Assembly: GCA_024195265.1 (NCBI GenBank) | Contig: JAJLRJ010000008.1 | Span: forward strand, 822,001-886,000 | Origin: Dendrophyllia cribrosa | Lineage: Eukaryota > Cnidaria > Anthozoa > Scleractinia > Dendrophylliidae | Length of the DNA stretch: 64,000 bases | Reading direction: 5' to 3' | Shown: positions 9,933 through 20,340 of the stretch, piece after piece | How positions within the stretch are numbered: position 1 is the first letter of the stretch | How the letters are laid out: every line of letters starts with the position of its first letter | Translations under genes and position numbers: made by a program | Notes under the pieces: model-generated | What the model saw: the letters and a program-made list of their open reading frames with translations, nothing else | Told to the model about the DNA's origin: nothing | The model's database searches: none

Positions 9933-12900
9933 ATGGCATCAATACGCCAGCTATCAAGATTGGCAGTGGTGGCTTCTGCAGCAGTGACATTTTCAGGAGC
10001 ATATATGATCTATAACAGCACGAGATCGCCAGCGCGTGCTAGCGGCTTCGTTGATCCTGAGGAATTTGAAGACCGGCTTCTGTACAAACCGTCGGGCCTT
10101 CGCTGGGATTCGAACTGGGATATGTGCGAAAAGAGCACAAAGAAACCTAGAAAGAAGGAGAACGAAAGAATTGAATATGATGAGGAAAAAACAAAGGAGT
10201 TGAAACCTACAGCTGTAAGGCATCTCGTGTTTATAAGACACGGCCAGTACTATGATAACGCGAAAAATGACGAGGATAAACGACTGACCGAGTTAGGAAG
10301 GTATGGAAAGTGCTGTTTTATATCTCATGTTTTGAAAATTATTCAACTTTGGCTTCTAACGTGCGAAAAGGAATCTATAATAATAATACTGTGATACGTA
10401 AGTTTATAGCTACTACATGTATAGAGCAGTTTTCAATTGAGTATCGAAAGTAATTACACAATTGCTTTGGTTTTGCATTGCTACGCTTTGTGATTGGCTA
10501 AAAAATCTCGCGCCACTTTCTCGACCAATCAGAAGTAAAACCAAAACCAATCGTGACTTGCTCACGCGTTTTCCCGCGCTTGGCGCCGCCGACATGTAAT
10601 TGCTTCGAGCTCTGATTGGTTCATTGGATTGTTTACGACTGCTGTGATTGGTCGGAGTAATTACTTTGGTTTTGGTTTTACGACACTCAATTGAAAACTG
10701 CTCTATACTGTACAGCTATTTTAATTAATTATAACGTTGTCGGATGAAAGCTCAAAGCCAAGACCACATCACCTTTTTCATCTGACAACGTTAATTGAAA
10801 TAGCTGTATTTTATGAGAATTTAGTTTTATCCACTGAGTCGATAAGGTAAATTGATCACCGTAAAAAGATTCAAATAGCTAAATTAATGATTTGCTTTTA
10901 TCGCCACCTCACCCCCAGGGCCTTCATGGCTTTCAAAACCCAAGACAAGGCTGCCAACATATATAACACTCCAAGAATCGTGGAGAATTTTGTCATGCGA
11001 TACATGATGAAATGGCGTTTTGGACTGTTCTTTTCAGTGATTGGCAGCTGTGATTGTTTTCTGGTAATGTGAAACCATTGTTCAAATGAAACAAAGACAT
11101 TTTATCATGTTTTATGTGACAAAATGCTCTTGATGACCCATGATGCAATGTGAACTGGTCTGTATGATTATCAAAATTATAAGCAAGATGTGCATGTTCT
11201 GATTGGTTGAAAATTATTCACTATACATTGTACATGTAACTTAATGGAAACAGAAAATTATTTTTATAATAACAGTGTTCTCACCAGGATTTTGCATCCA
11301 AAAAAGTGGGTCTTCGCTGCTCTGCATTTACATAGGTGAAACTGGGCATGCTCTTAGGGAATGCTTTGGCGAACACCTCCACCTGGTTTCACTGTTGCAG
11401 AACACTTCAATGCAAATAGCCACTCTCTGCATGATGCAGAAGTGCATGGCATGAAGCTCTGCAGGGCAAGCAAGCAATGAGGCATGAGATGCGGCTAATT
11501 GTCAAAATAGGCGCGTGCACTGTTTAAATGGTGTCTTTTGCAAGAACAGAACCGTCAACCGTTTAAAATTGACATTTCGCTGAAGAAGGGCTAAGCCTGA
11601 AACGTCTCAAAAATTTCAAATTTTTGGCACTTTTCAACATTAACATTTTCCATTATTTATTGTCGCAAGTGCCACATAGTTTTTTTTGCAGGGATGTGAC
11701 TAAGAACCGGCTACAGGCTAATTTTACCAGTTGAAAGAGAACTTATCACCAGCTGAAATTTCACTAGAAAACAAAGACTTGGGGTGATTTTGAAGATTAA
11801 TGAGCCTGCTAAGTGTATTCTTAGCTACACCCCTGTTTTTGAACTTTTTTGTTTGACTATTTTGCCCATTTGAGAGACAGACTGGCCGTTATGAAATGCA
11901 TGCATGTAGATGGTAATGTAGTTAGTTTACTGACAAACAACACCCTTTGACATCACAGTCTCATGCCTTCTTTGCACTTGTTTCGGTTTCTCGGCTTCGA
12001 CTGTCGCTTCGATCGACTGATGTTTCTGTTTCTTTATCAAAAGCTGGTTCTTCATTTAACTGCAACCTCGACTGCTTTGGTTTACTATTGAAATACGATT
12101 CCAAACTTCCTTGTTTTTTTTTTCTGTTTACCATCAATAAACATGAGATGCTCGCCAACGTAAATTCATACACGTAAACAAATACAAATGTAAGGTGGAC
12201 TGTTTGCAGCACATGTGTTCTAAAATGCAACACTCCTGCTCATTGGCTTATGTGTCAACACGCCCAGCCAATCATAATGCCTATTATAGGAATCGTTGAT
12301 CTTCCTTGCTTTGGCTTGATCAAAACCTATAATAATTCTTGTCTGATTTTAGACATTAGATTTTCTCTTTGCAGCAATTTACTTTGAGAGCAATTTCTTT
12401 TTACCTTGTTTTTCTCCTTTGCACCCTGATGGCCCTTTCATTATTATCTCAGTGCGCCATTTGTTTTTAAACTGAATCATGCAATGGCGCGGCCTGTGCT
12501 TAATAATAATGAAGCACTTTTTTTATAAAAAATAAAAAATGTTCTTTCTATTTTCTGATAAAGTTGTGATAACACTACTTTTGGACATTTGGGAAAACAG
12601 CTGTAGAAACACAGCTTTTCTCCATTTCTACCAAACTTCAGTCATGTTGTCATAACTTTATGGAAACACTGAAAGCATTTTTGCAGTGCATTGTTTCTTA
12701 CTTTTTCTAATGTATTTTCTTTATAATTATTTTTAGTCTACCCCCTACACTGTAAAACCTACACACATTTTATACTTGGCTCTGAAATGTGAATATTGAA
12801 ATGTGACATTGCTCTGAAATGTGAATATTGTTCAGCCACATTGCTGGACAACTGTAGCTACTGTAGCTCATTGATACTTTCAATGTCACGTTGTTAAAGA

Positions 12901-14908
12901 ATTCAAGGGGTTGTAAAGGATCATCCGCCTGAATACTCTAACCTATTTTAAGTATATGACTGAGATTTTCAAACGTGTTGTTTTATTCAGAATACAGGCA
13001 AATCAAACTGGGCAAAGACTCAAAGATCTGAAATTCAAGTACATTAAACTAGTTTGCTCCACCTTAATACGAGCCACTGAAACAGCGGATATCATTGCTC
13101 AGTATCTACCTGATGTGCCAAGGGAGACATGTTGCATGTTAAGGGAGGGGGCGCCTGTTACTCCTGATCCTTCCTCTTCAAACTGGAAACCAGATAAAAA
13201 GGTCAGCTATTGTCAATGTACATGAACATTTGTAGATGTCAGAGATAAAAGCTCTTATGGTACATGTATGTCCATATATTTTTGAAAGATCTGGAAAAAA
13301 CAGTCGGTCGGTCATCAGACATTGTCCAACCAAATAAACTGAATTATAACTTCAGGCTGCTTCGCAGCCCAAGTATAATTTTCATTCTAAGATGTCTGAT
13401 CAATATAAAGGCCTGGAAGGTCTGTCAAGCTACATGTACAACTGTAGAAAAATAATTTCCAGCCCTGACACAGCAAAGAAGAATTAAGGTACTTACATGT
13501 ACATGATTGATTAGATCACAAGAAAATTGAATCAATAAGGAACTACACTGTAGTAAAAAAAACTGCCCTGATCAGGATCAAAATAAATGGGAGATACAGA
13601 ACTGATTCTAACATTGGTAAATGTGATATCTTCATCTTGACTGCTAGTATTTGTCTGTTTATCCTCTCTCTCCCCCCTGGGATATTCTTTTTAAGCCCTT
13701 GCAAAGATTTCCTGGGGGAAATCCAGGGGGGTTGGTTTCATTGTTTATCTTTTATTGCCGCAGTAGATACATGGAATCTTACATGTACCATTTTAATATG
13801 TTTCAGCAGTTTTTTCAAGATGGCCCTCGCATTGAAGCAGCCTTTAGGAAGTATCTTCACAGAGCAGATGTTGACCAAGTGGGGGACAGTGTTGAAATCT
13901 ACGTATGCCATGCTAATGTGATTAGGTACTTTGTATGCAGGTGAGTTTCATGCAGATCATATAATTACATGTACAGTGTATTTAGCATTTGTGCATTACC
14001 TTGACTACTACAGATGTACAGTGTGCTTCTACCTATTTTAAATAGCATACTAAAGCTTAAGCTCTTCTCCCCTCCCCTTTCCCATTCAGTATGGACATTT
14101 TCACAGACAACAACATTTTAAATCTCAACACAGAAATGGGGTGGGGGGAGGAGGTAAAAACGGATCACCTTTCCAACACTTTAATCTTTTGACGATTGTT
14201 GATTATAGCCAGGGATGTAAATAATACAAAATAGTTAATATAGGTGGGAGACATAAAAAATTACTGTCTGAAGACTTGACTTTTCTTGATTTTTCCGCCT
14301 GATGGAAAACTGTCTGCATACTTCGGTCTTTCTCATTAATCTAACCCAAATTTTCTGCACGTGATGAACATAATTTTATCTGTTGGAAAATAATCTTAGC
14401 TGCGTTTGTACATCACTGGGAGCTCATACAATACTCTTATTATACAAATGGTGTAGTGGTGAAAGCACTCTTCTCCCACCAAAGTGATCCAGGTTTGATT
14501 TCCAAACCCAATGTCATACATGTACAATGGTACAGTTTGTGGAGTGGGTTTGTTGTTTGTTTCTTGTCTTTATCCGACAGGTTTTTCTCTGGGTCGTCTT
14601 CTTTCTCCTATCCTCAAAAACCAACACTTTCATGTTCCAGTTAGATCTGGATAGTGTTTGCAATAATATTAGCAATCTCTGCTAAATTCTGCTGATTCAA
14701 ACATGTACATGTAAATAAAATAACTAAAGGTATTTTGTATTATTTTATTTCTGATCTTAGGGTGCTTCAGTTCCCCCCAGAAGGCTGGCTTCGCATGAGC
14801 ATTGGCCACTGTGGAATAACTTGGATAACAATCCGTCCCAATGGCAGGGTTAGCTTGAAAAGTTTGGGTGACACAGGGCATTTGTCTCCCGATAATTTGT
14901 CATCATAA
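9933..14908 (+). CDS. PGAM5: PGAM5 mitochondrial Ser/Thr/His protein phosphatase, 4 exons
   Basis: Exons: 9933-10300, 12991-13201, 13807-13940 and 14761-14908. The phases are consistent and the coding length is 861 bases (286 residues; the human long form has 289). Residues about 9-27 form a hydrophobic N-terminal anchor. WDSNWD at 58-63 matches the WDxNWD multimerisation motif of PGAM5. The phosphoglycerate-mutase fold shows FIRHGQY, with the catalytic His at about 103. [11 protein letters not shown] follows, then [10 protein letters not shown] with the second catalytic His at about 228, and the family C-terminus [29 protein letters not shown]5 is a mitochondrial membrane enzyme that lacks mutase activity and dephosphorylates proteins in cell-death and mitophagy control. 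Introns 1 and 3 contain MITEs and a SINE. The exon 2 acceptor at 12990 restores GR-IQANQTG, matching the family. Confidence 0.97.
10422..10705 (-). mobile_element. CCAAT-rich MITE, copy 2
   Basis: Inverted relative to the copies at 3290 and 37704. The ends are agagcagttttcaattgag and ctcaattgaaaactgctct, flanked by 'ta' on both sides. It lies in PGAM5 intron 1, 120 bases after exon 1. Confidence 0.88.
10711..10808. repeat. Short foldback MITE
   Basis: 'tacagctattttaatta' at the left pairs with 'ttaattgaaatagctgta' at the right. The inner arms share 'aacgttgtcggatgaaa' and its near reverse complement. Confidence 0.75.
10813..10879. repeat. Half copy of the 'cgactgagtcgataagg' palindrome
   Basis: 'gagaatttagttttatc' then 'actgagtcgataaggtaaat' and 'accgtaaaaagattcaaa' match one arm of the element at 30881-31038. 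The second arm is missing. Confidence 0.7.
14445..14650 (+). mobile_element. tRNA-derived SINE
   Basis: The head has 'ggtgtagtggtgaaagca' (A-box-like) and 'ccaggtttgatttcc' (B-box-like). The body contains 'gtgggtttgttgtttg', 'aggtttttctctgggt' and 'cctcaaaaaccaac', a layout I recognise as a common anthozoan SINE. It lies in PGAM5 intron 3. Confidence 0.65.
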
Positions 14909-15336
14909 TGTGCATGATATTCATCAAGATTAAGAGGGATGGCATGCTATCATAATTGAATTAAATTGTACATGTATTTTGTCAATATCATGTCATTTGG
15001 TTATAATACCAAATTGTATTTATTTTCTTCTTGTAGTTTACTGTAAAAAATAGATTTGAAAACCACAGGTAACCCATGTTGATACACAGGTACCCCATGT
15101 TGATACTGCCAGGGTCAGTCATGATAAAGTACAATGTACTGATGTGTGTATTAAATACGATGACAGTATACATGTATTTGCTGAATTCCTATGCAAAATC
15201 TTCTATTTGACACCCTGTTTGCAGTTTGAAATTGGTCTCCTGTGTCATAAACATACTTTTTGCATGTAAAATACTATAACAATGGTTGTCTATTTTTTTT
15301 CTGGAAAAGGTACATGTAAAGGCTTTTCATGAAGAT
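14909..15336. other. PGAM5 3' flank, no further gene seen
   Basis: Contains the presumed PGAM5 3' untranslated region and several 'acatgta' words, including a duplicated 'tgatacacaggtacccc' style segment near 15070-15110. No other feature recognised. Confidence 0.4.
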
Positions 15337-16631
15337 TAAGAGCCAATGTCTGAAATTTTCGAAAATCGGGCGTCACTCACAAAATTTCGGATTTCTTCAG
15401 ATTTTGCCCAAATAATCTCTATAGTAAAGTATTTTAAAAAATAACTTAAAAAATTGTAACGGCGTTTTATTTTTTTCGAAAACGGGCAAAGTTTAAAAAA
15501 CGGCAAATCGGCGGCCTTTCAGTTGTGGAACTGGCGAAAAATTACACATTTTCATCTCGCTCGTACAGAAAAACGCGATGCCATACATAAATAAAATGTG
15601 GCCACAACATAAACACGCTCTTGTTCTTCACACTACTGTTATTTACTTTGGATTAGCAGTTGAAATAAGAATATTTCGGCCGTTAGAAGAAACATGATTT
15701 CTTCCATTTTAAAAATTAGCAAATTTGAACCAATTTCAACGCCGTGGAAACCCAATTGGTACGTTGAGTTTGAAAACAAAATTAAGACGGTCTTGAAGCA
15801 CAACTTCTGTTGTTTACTGTGGTGAAATATTTCTGGCGGCACTTTAAAAGTGCCCCGTCGAGAGACCAAAATGTGAAGGGTAGTTTGACACCAGGAGAAC
15901 TTGTGACACGAACCTGAGCGCCGCCACTACGCATCAAATGTTTATCGTTAAAAATAGTTCCTTTGAGATAGAGCCTTTTTCAGAATCGTAAAGACTTCAG
16001 AAGAACTTTATCTATCCTTTGCTAACTTAAAATGATATCTTTTAAGCAGTTTGTTGGGATACGGAGTAGAGACACGAACATCGATCATGTTGTGCGACCT
16101 TACAAATAACAGCGATCAACACTTACCCGCTTTTTCATCAGAAAATTAAACTGACCCGAACCTTGAATTGCGTTTATAATAAAGACAATCCTGCACTCCG
16201 ATCCATTATATTGCAGTGTTTGGAATATCTGAGCCTTGTAGATCATATCATAGCGTTATTTACTCCAACAGTCGCTATATGACAGTTCGGAAGTTTCCCA
16301 CAATGTGTTGCAAAGAGATTGCGTGACGCGTAGCACACTGGAATTTGCTGCGTGCTTATGGTTAATTGCCGTGGAAAAGTCACAGGAGTAACGTCCGTTT
16401 TTGGAAATGTATAAATGTATAAAGTCTGTTTCCTTCGTTTTGGTACAATTTTAATTAATGTTCAAATCGTCTTTCAGGTATATTTGGTAGATAAATATAC
16501 AAGTCATTTATGGGGGGGGGGGGAGGGGGGGAGAGGGGCGGGTGTCACCCTTTCACTACGCCCCTTGCCGGCTCTTTTGCAATAACACACCGCCTTTATT
16601 CTGCTACGAAGTTATGTTTTCAATACTCTTA

Positions 16632-16835
16632 TAAACTAATTTATTTCGATTTTGAGGTGTCAATTGCAATACTGCATTATATTGACGGCTAGTTGGGAGA
16701 AAATATATTCCGTATTGGGCGGAGTCGCGAAGCGGCGGATCCCCGGGGACGGAGCCCAGTACGGAATATATTTTCTTCCAACGCCGTCAATATAATGCAG
16801 TATTAACGCGCGCCTTAAAATCGAAATTAGTTTTG
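16632..16835. repeat. Palindrome inside the foldback element
   Basis: 'aatactgcattatattgacg' at 16668 is mirrored by 'cgtcaatataatgcagtatt' near 16804, and the flanking 'ttcgattttgagg' is also matched on the far side. The centre has 'gggcggagtcgcgaagcgg'. Confidence 0.75.
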
Positions 16836-16845
16836 TCTAGATTTT

Positions 16846-18290
16846 TGAGACGTAAATACGACTTTATATTGACGTCTCAAAAGCAAGCAAAAGTATCTGA
16901 GAATAGTGATACTATTACAGATGTGAGCTACAGTTGGCTGTCAGTTCTGTTTTCGGCTGGTGGGTTTAAAGCTGTTTCTGTCACATCTCCACCGCAAGTT
17001 ACAGTCTCAACAGCCACGTCCGATGACAAGGAAAACAGTCCTGAACGTCCAACATTCAATGTATTTTCATACCCACAGGAAGGCTGCATCCCGGGGAGGT
17101 GGGGGAGGGGGTACTTCCCAAAAATACCTATACGGGTATGTGCCGCCTAACGGGGTCGTAATTTTGGGACTCCTGGTCTAGAACGAACGGGTATCCATTT
17201 TAGAGACATTTCCTAGAACGAGGTATAATATTTCGAACGCACGAAAGCTTCATAAGATGGTGAATAAAGAAATTGTAGATCGTGACTTTATCGTCTTTAT
17301 CTTCTGTTTGAAATCAAAGCAATTATGTTGCTGATTTGTGTGGAAGCAGAATTGTCGTATTTTGATGTATAAGTCGAACAAACAAAGAAATAACTTTTTT
17401 AAAAAATGGGCTATTGAAAGTTACGCAATTTCTACGAAATCTAAATTAAATACTGGGCAGGATATTCCAGAAGTGGTGTTGACCTTGGGACAGTGTCTAG
17501 TTACACGCCCACTTGTACTCCTAACCAGAATCTGACTTTCAACGTCCACAAGGCCGTGGACAATCAGGGATAGACGGCTGACAGCCCAGCGAGCTTCGAA
17601 GCTCTGCCATCCGAGATCGCATATCATTTTCTGTATCATTTTTCTAGAATCAGAGTGTTAAAAATTGACCTATTTTTAGAATGGGGTAACATTTTGAGTG
17701 CAAATTCTTTCTAAAACGGGGTCTAAATTTGGAGACCCGGGCGGCACATACCCAGCCAAGACATATCCGAGTACCCCCCTAGCCTGCGAGCAAGTTCTCA
17801 GGGTCGGGACCGGGTTCGCGGTTTGGGAGGGGAGGAGGTCCCCCGAACCCCTTCCTCCCAACCCCTAAGAATGAGAGCCTTGCTCGCAGGCTAGTACCTC
17901 CCGGGGGCTGCATCAAAGTGTTTCAACGGCCGTCCGACCTGTAACGCCATCTGTCATTAGAAGCCTGCTCCAGGTCACCGGAGAGGCACACCCTAATGAA
18001 CCTGGCCAAACAACAGTACGCCACCCTCCTCAGCGAAAGCGTTGCACTTCTTCCTTTCTTTCAAGCTTAGTTAGCAGCTCAAACAAAGGCCAAAGCCTCA
18101 AGGCGGGCTGGGCGCTAAAGGAAATGGAACAGCCCGGCCTTGCTACCAATTCAATGAAAAGCAGAAAGCCTACCTGGAGGCTAAATTTACTATTGGTCAA
18201 TCCACAGACAGGAAGGTCGACCCGGATGTAGTTACAAAAGAAATGCGTCGTGCCCGTGCCCGGCAGTGAAGAAAAAAGCGCCATCGATGG
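16846..18290 (+). pseudogene. Decayed frame with C2H2-like and 'FNEKQK..ADP' tail remnants
   Basis: A plus-strand frame runs to CysIle at 17090, is interrupted by the insertion 17091-17905, and resumes in the same frame at 'aaagtgtttcaacgg' (17915). Conceptually it gives ..YPQEGCI then KVFQRPSDL, a stop where Gln is expected, and RHL, which resembles a C2H2-type module. NLAKQQYATLL follows, then another stop. After frame changes, GWALKEME and, from 18150, FNEKQKAYLEAKF..DRKVDPDVVTKEMRRAR appear. These blocks resemble uncharacterised repetitive proteins seen in cnidarian genomes (from memory; needs a search). With two stops, frameshifts and an insertion, it is not functional. Confidence 0.6.
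17091..17905. mobile_element. Nested hAT-like non-autonomous insertion with target duplication
   Basis: The target word 'ggctgcatc' occurs at 17082-17090 and again at 17906-17914. If the true duplication is 8 bp (gctgcatc), it has the size typical of hAT elements. The ends are ccggggaggtggg at the left and gtacctcccggg at the right, which are imperfect inverted repeats. Removing the 815 bases and one target copy rejoins the surrounding frame exactly. A sub-palindrome ('agcctgcgagcaag' / 'cttgctcgcaggct') lies at 17783-17893. Confidence 0.75.
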
Positions 18291-18820
18291 CCCTCCTTGA
18301 AGATTTTGAGGATAGCTGCCCTTGTAAAGCTAGAAAATGAAGGGCCAATGTAATGCAAGATTGCTAACCACTTTTACAGTTTTATTTTCTCTTGTAAGAA
18401 GATTGAAGAAGCCTTGTGTGATGCATGATTTGTTTTCCGCCTTGAGGCTGTGCAAGAATTTTTTTCTAGATTATTCCATACTTTTCTTTCGCTCGCTGTG
18501 AACGATTTTTTTTCTCTACTTTTGCTGTGCAGGAATTTATTTACAACAATGGAGTGCATGATTGGCTTTATCATAAACGCAATTCAAGGTTCGGGTTAGT
18601 TTAATTTTCTGATGAACTATTAACAGAAAGCGGGTGCAATAGTGGCTAAAAAGAAAAAGATATCTTTGAATTTCACTTTTGTTTTCGAAAATATCTTGTA
18701 TTCAATGATGTAAAAAGCACTTTCGAGCCTCCCGACGTCAAAAATCAATATAGAAGGCATGCACTCGGACCCCACTAGAGCCTCAAGTTCTACAACTAAA
18801 GGACCCCCAGCCCACTTTAT

Positions 18821-19052
18821 AAAGTCCCATTTACACGAGCAATTTTTCCTTGACAAGTTTTCCTTGACAAGGAAAAATTGCTCGTGTAGATGGAGAATAG
18901 TGGACAATTTTTCCTTGTCAAGGAAAAGCTGGCATGCTAGCTTTTCCTTGACAACGGAAAATTGTAAAGGAAAACATGTTAATCATCTACACGAGCAATA
19001 AAAATTGACAAGTAAACTTGTCAAGGAAAAATTGCTCGTGTAAATGGGGCTT
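18821..19052. repeat. MITE with 'cacgagcaatttttccttg' ends
   Basis: The left end is 'aaagtcccatttacacgagc' and the right end 'gctcgtgtaaatggggctt'. The interior repeats 'ttttccttgacaag' and its complement several times, so it can fold in more than one register. It abuts the right arm of the large foldback element. Confidence 0.8.
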
Positions 19053-20195
19053 AAATGACACTGACCTGAAACCTTTTCCACGGCAATGTTCTTTCCGTGA
19101 CCGATACCATAAGCACGCAACAAATTCCAGCGTGCTACGCGTCACGCAATCTCTTTGCAACACATTGTGGGAAACTTCCGAACTGAAACTTGCGACTGTT
19201 GTTTTAACAAATTTGGAGTAAATAACGCTATGATATGATCTCAGCAATATAATGGATCGGAGTTCAGGATTGTCTTTATTATAAACGCAATTCAAGGTTC
19301 GGGTCAGTTTAATTTTCTGATGAAAAAGCGGGTAAGTGTTGATCGCTGTTATTTGTAAGGTCGCACAACATGATGTTCGTGTCTCTACTCCGTATCCCAA
19401 CAAACTGCTTAAAAGATATCATTTTAAGTTAGCAAAGGATAGATGAAGTTCTTCTGAAGTCTTTACGATTCTGAAAAAGGCCCTATCTCAGGAACTATTT
19501 TTAGCGATAAACATTTTGTGCGTAACGTCGGCGCTCAGGTTCGTGCCACAAGGTCTCCTGGTGTCAAACTACCCTTCACATTTTGGTCTCTCGACGGGGC
19601 ACTTTTAAAGTGCCGTCAGAAATATTTCACCACAGTAAACAGCAGAAGTTGTGCTTCAAGTCTGTCTTAATTTTGTTTTCAAACTCAACGTACCAATTGG
19701 GTTTCCACGGCGTTGAAATTGGTTCAAATTTGCTAATTTTTAAAATGGAAGAAATCATGTTTCTTCTAACGGCCGAAATATTCTTATTTCAACTGCTAAT
19801 CCAAAGTAAATAACAGTAGTGTGAAGAACAAGAGCGTGTTTATGTTGTGGCCACATTTTATTTATGTATGGCATCGCGTTTTTCTGTACGAGCGAGATGA
19901 AAATGTGTAATTTTTCGCCAGTTTCACAACTGAAAGGCCGCCGATTTGCCGTTTTTCAAACTTTGCCCGTTTTCGAAAAAAATAAAACGCCGTTACAATT
20001 TTTAATGTTATTTTTGTAAATACTTCACTATAGAGATTATTTGGGCAAAATATGAAGAAATCCGAAATTTTGTGAGTGACGCCCGATTTTCGAAAATTTC
20101 AGACATTGGCTCTTAAGACCTTTACTTTGCTGTTTTTTTTTTCTGCACACAACTGAGGTAAAAATTAATAATGTTATGTATAAGCTTATAAACTA

Positions 20196-20340
20196 CATGT
20201 ATATGTTGTAGTTCAAATTTATCCTTGGTTCAAATTTTATTTTCCTTTGTTTAAAACTCATTATCATACATTACCATAGCCAAAAACAAAGGAAAATAAA
20301 ATTTGAACGAAGGATAAATTTGAACTACAACATATATACA
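20196..20340. repeat. Foldback MITE, 'gttgtagtt' family, copy E
   Basis: The left arm begins tatatgttgtagttcaaatt and the right arm ends aatttgaactacaacatata. The centre contains 'aactcattatcatacatta'. This is the cleanest copy of the family here. Confidence 0.9.

Larger units (their letters stand above)
15337..20117. mobile_element. 4.8-kb foldback element with ~1-kb terminal inverted repeats
   Basis: The left arm (about 15337-16392) starts 'ttaagagccaatgtctg'. The right arm (about 19068-20117) ends 'cagacattggctcttaa' and mirrors it closely over about 1 kb, with scattered substitutions and small indels. Both arms encode the same 76-codon frame on opposite strands (15639-15869 minus, 19583-19813 plus), which is explained by the symmetry. 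The interior (16393-19067) holds a small palindrome, a decayed reading frame, a nested hAT-like insertion and a 230-bp MITE. A third copy of an arm segment ('caaggttcgggttagttt', about 18580-18615) lies inside. I found no transposase, so the element is probably non-autonomous. I could not identify an unambiguous target duplication. Confidence 0.85.

Noticed and set aside
11575..11660. Retroelement 3' tail ('gaagaagggctaagcctgaa')
   Set aside because: The hairpin style resembles Penelope-like or RTE tails, but no coding remnant is attached. Too short to classify.
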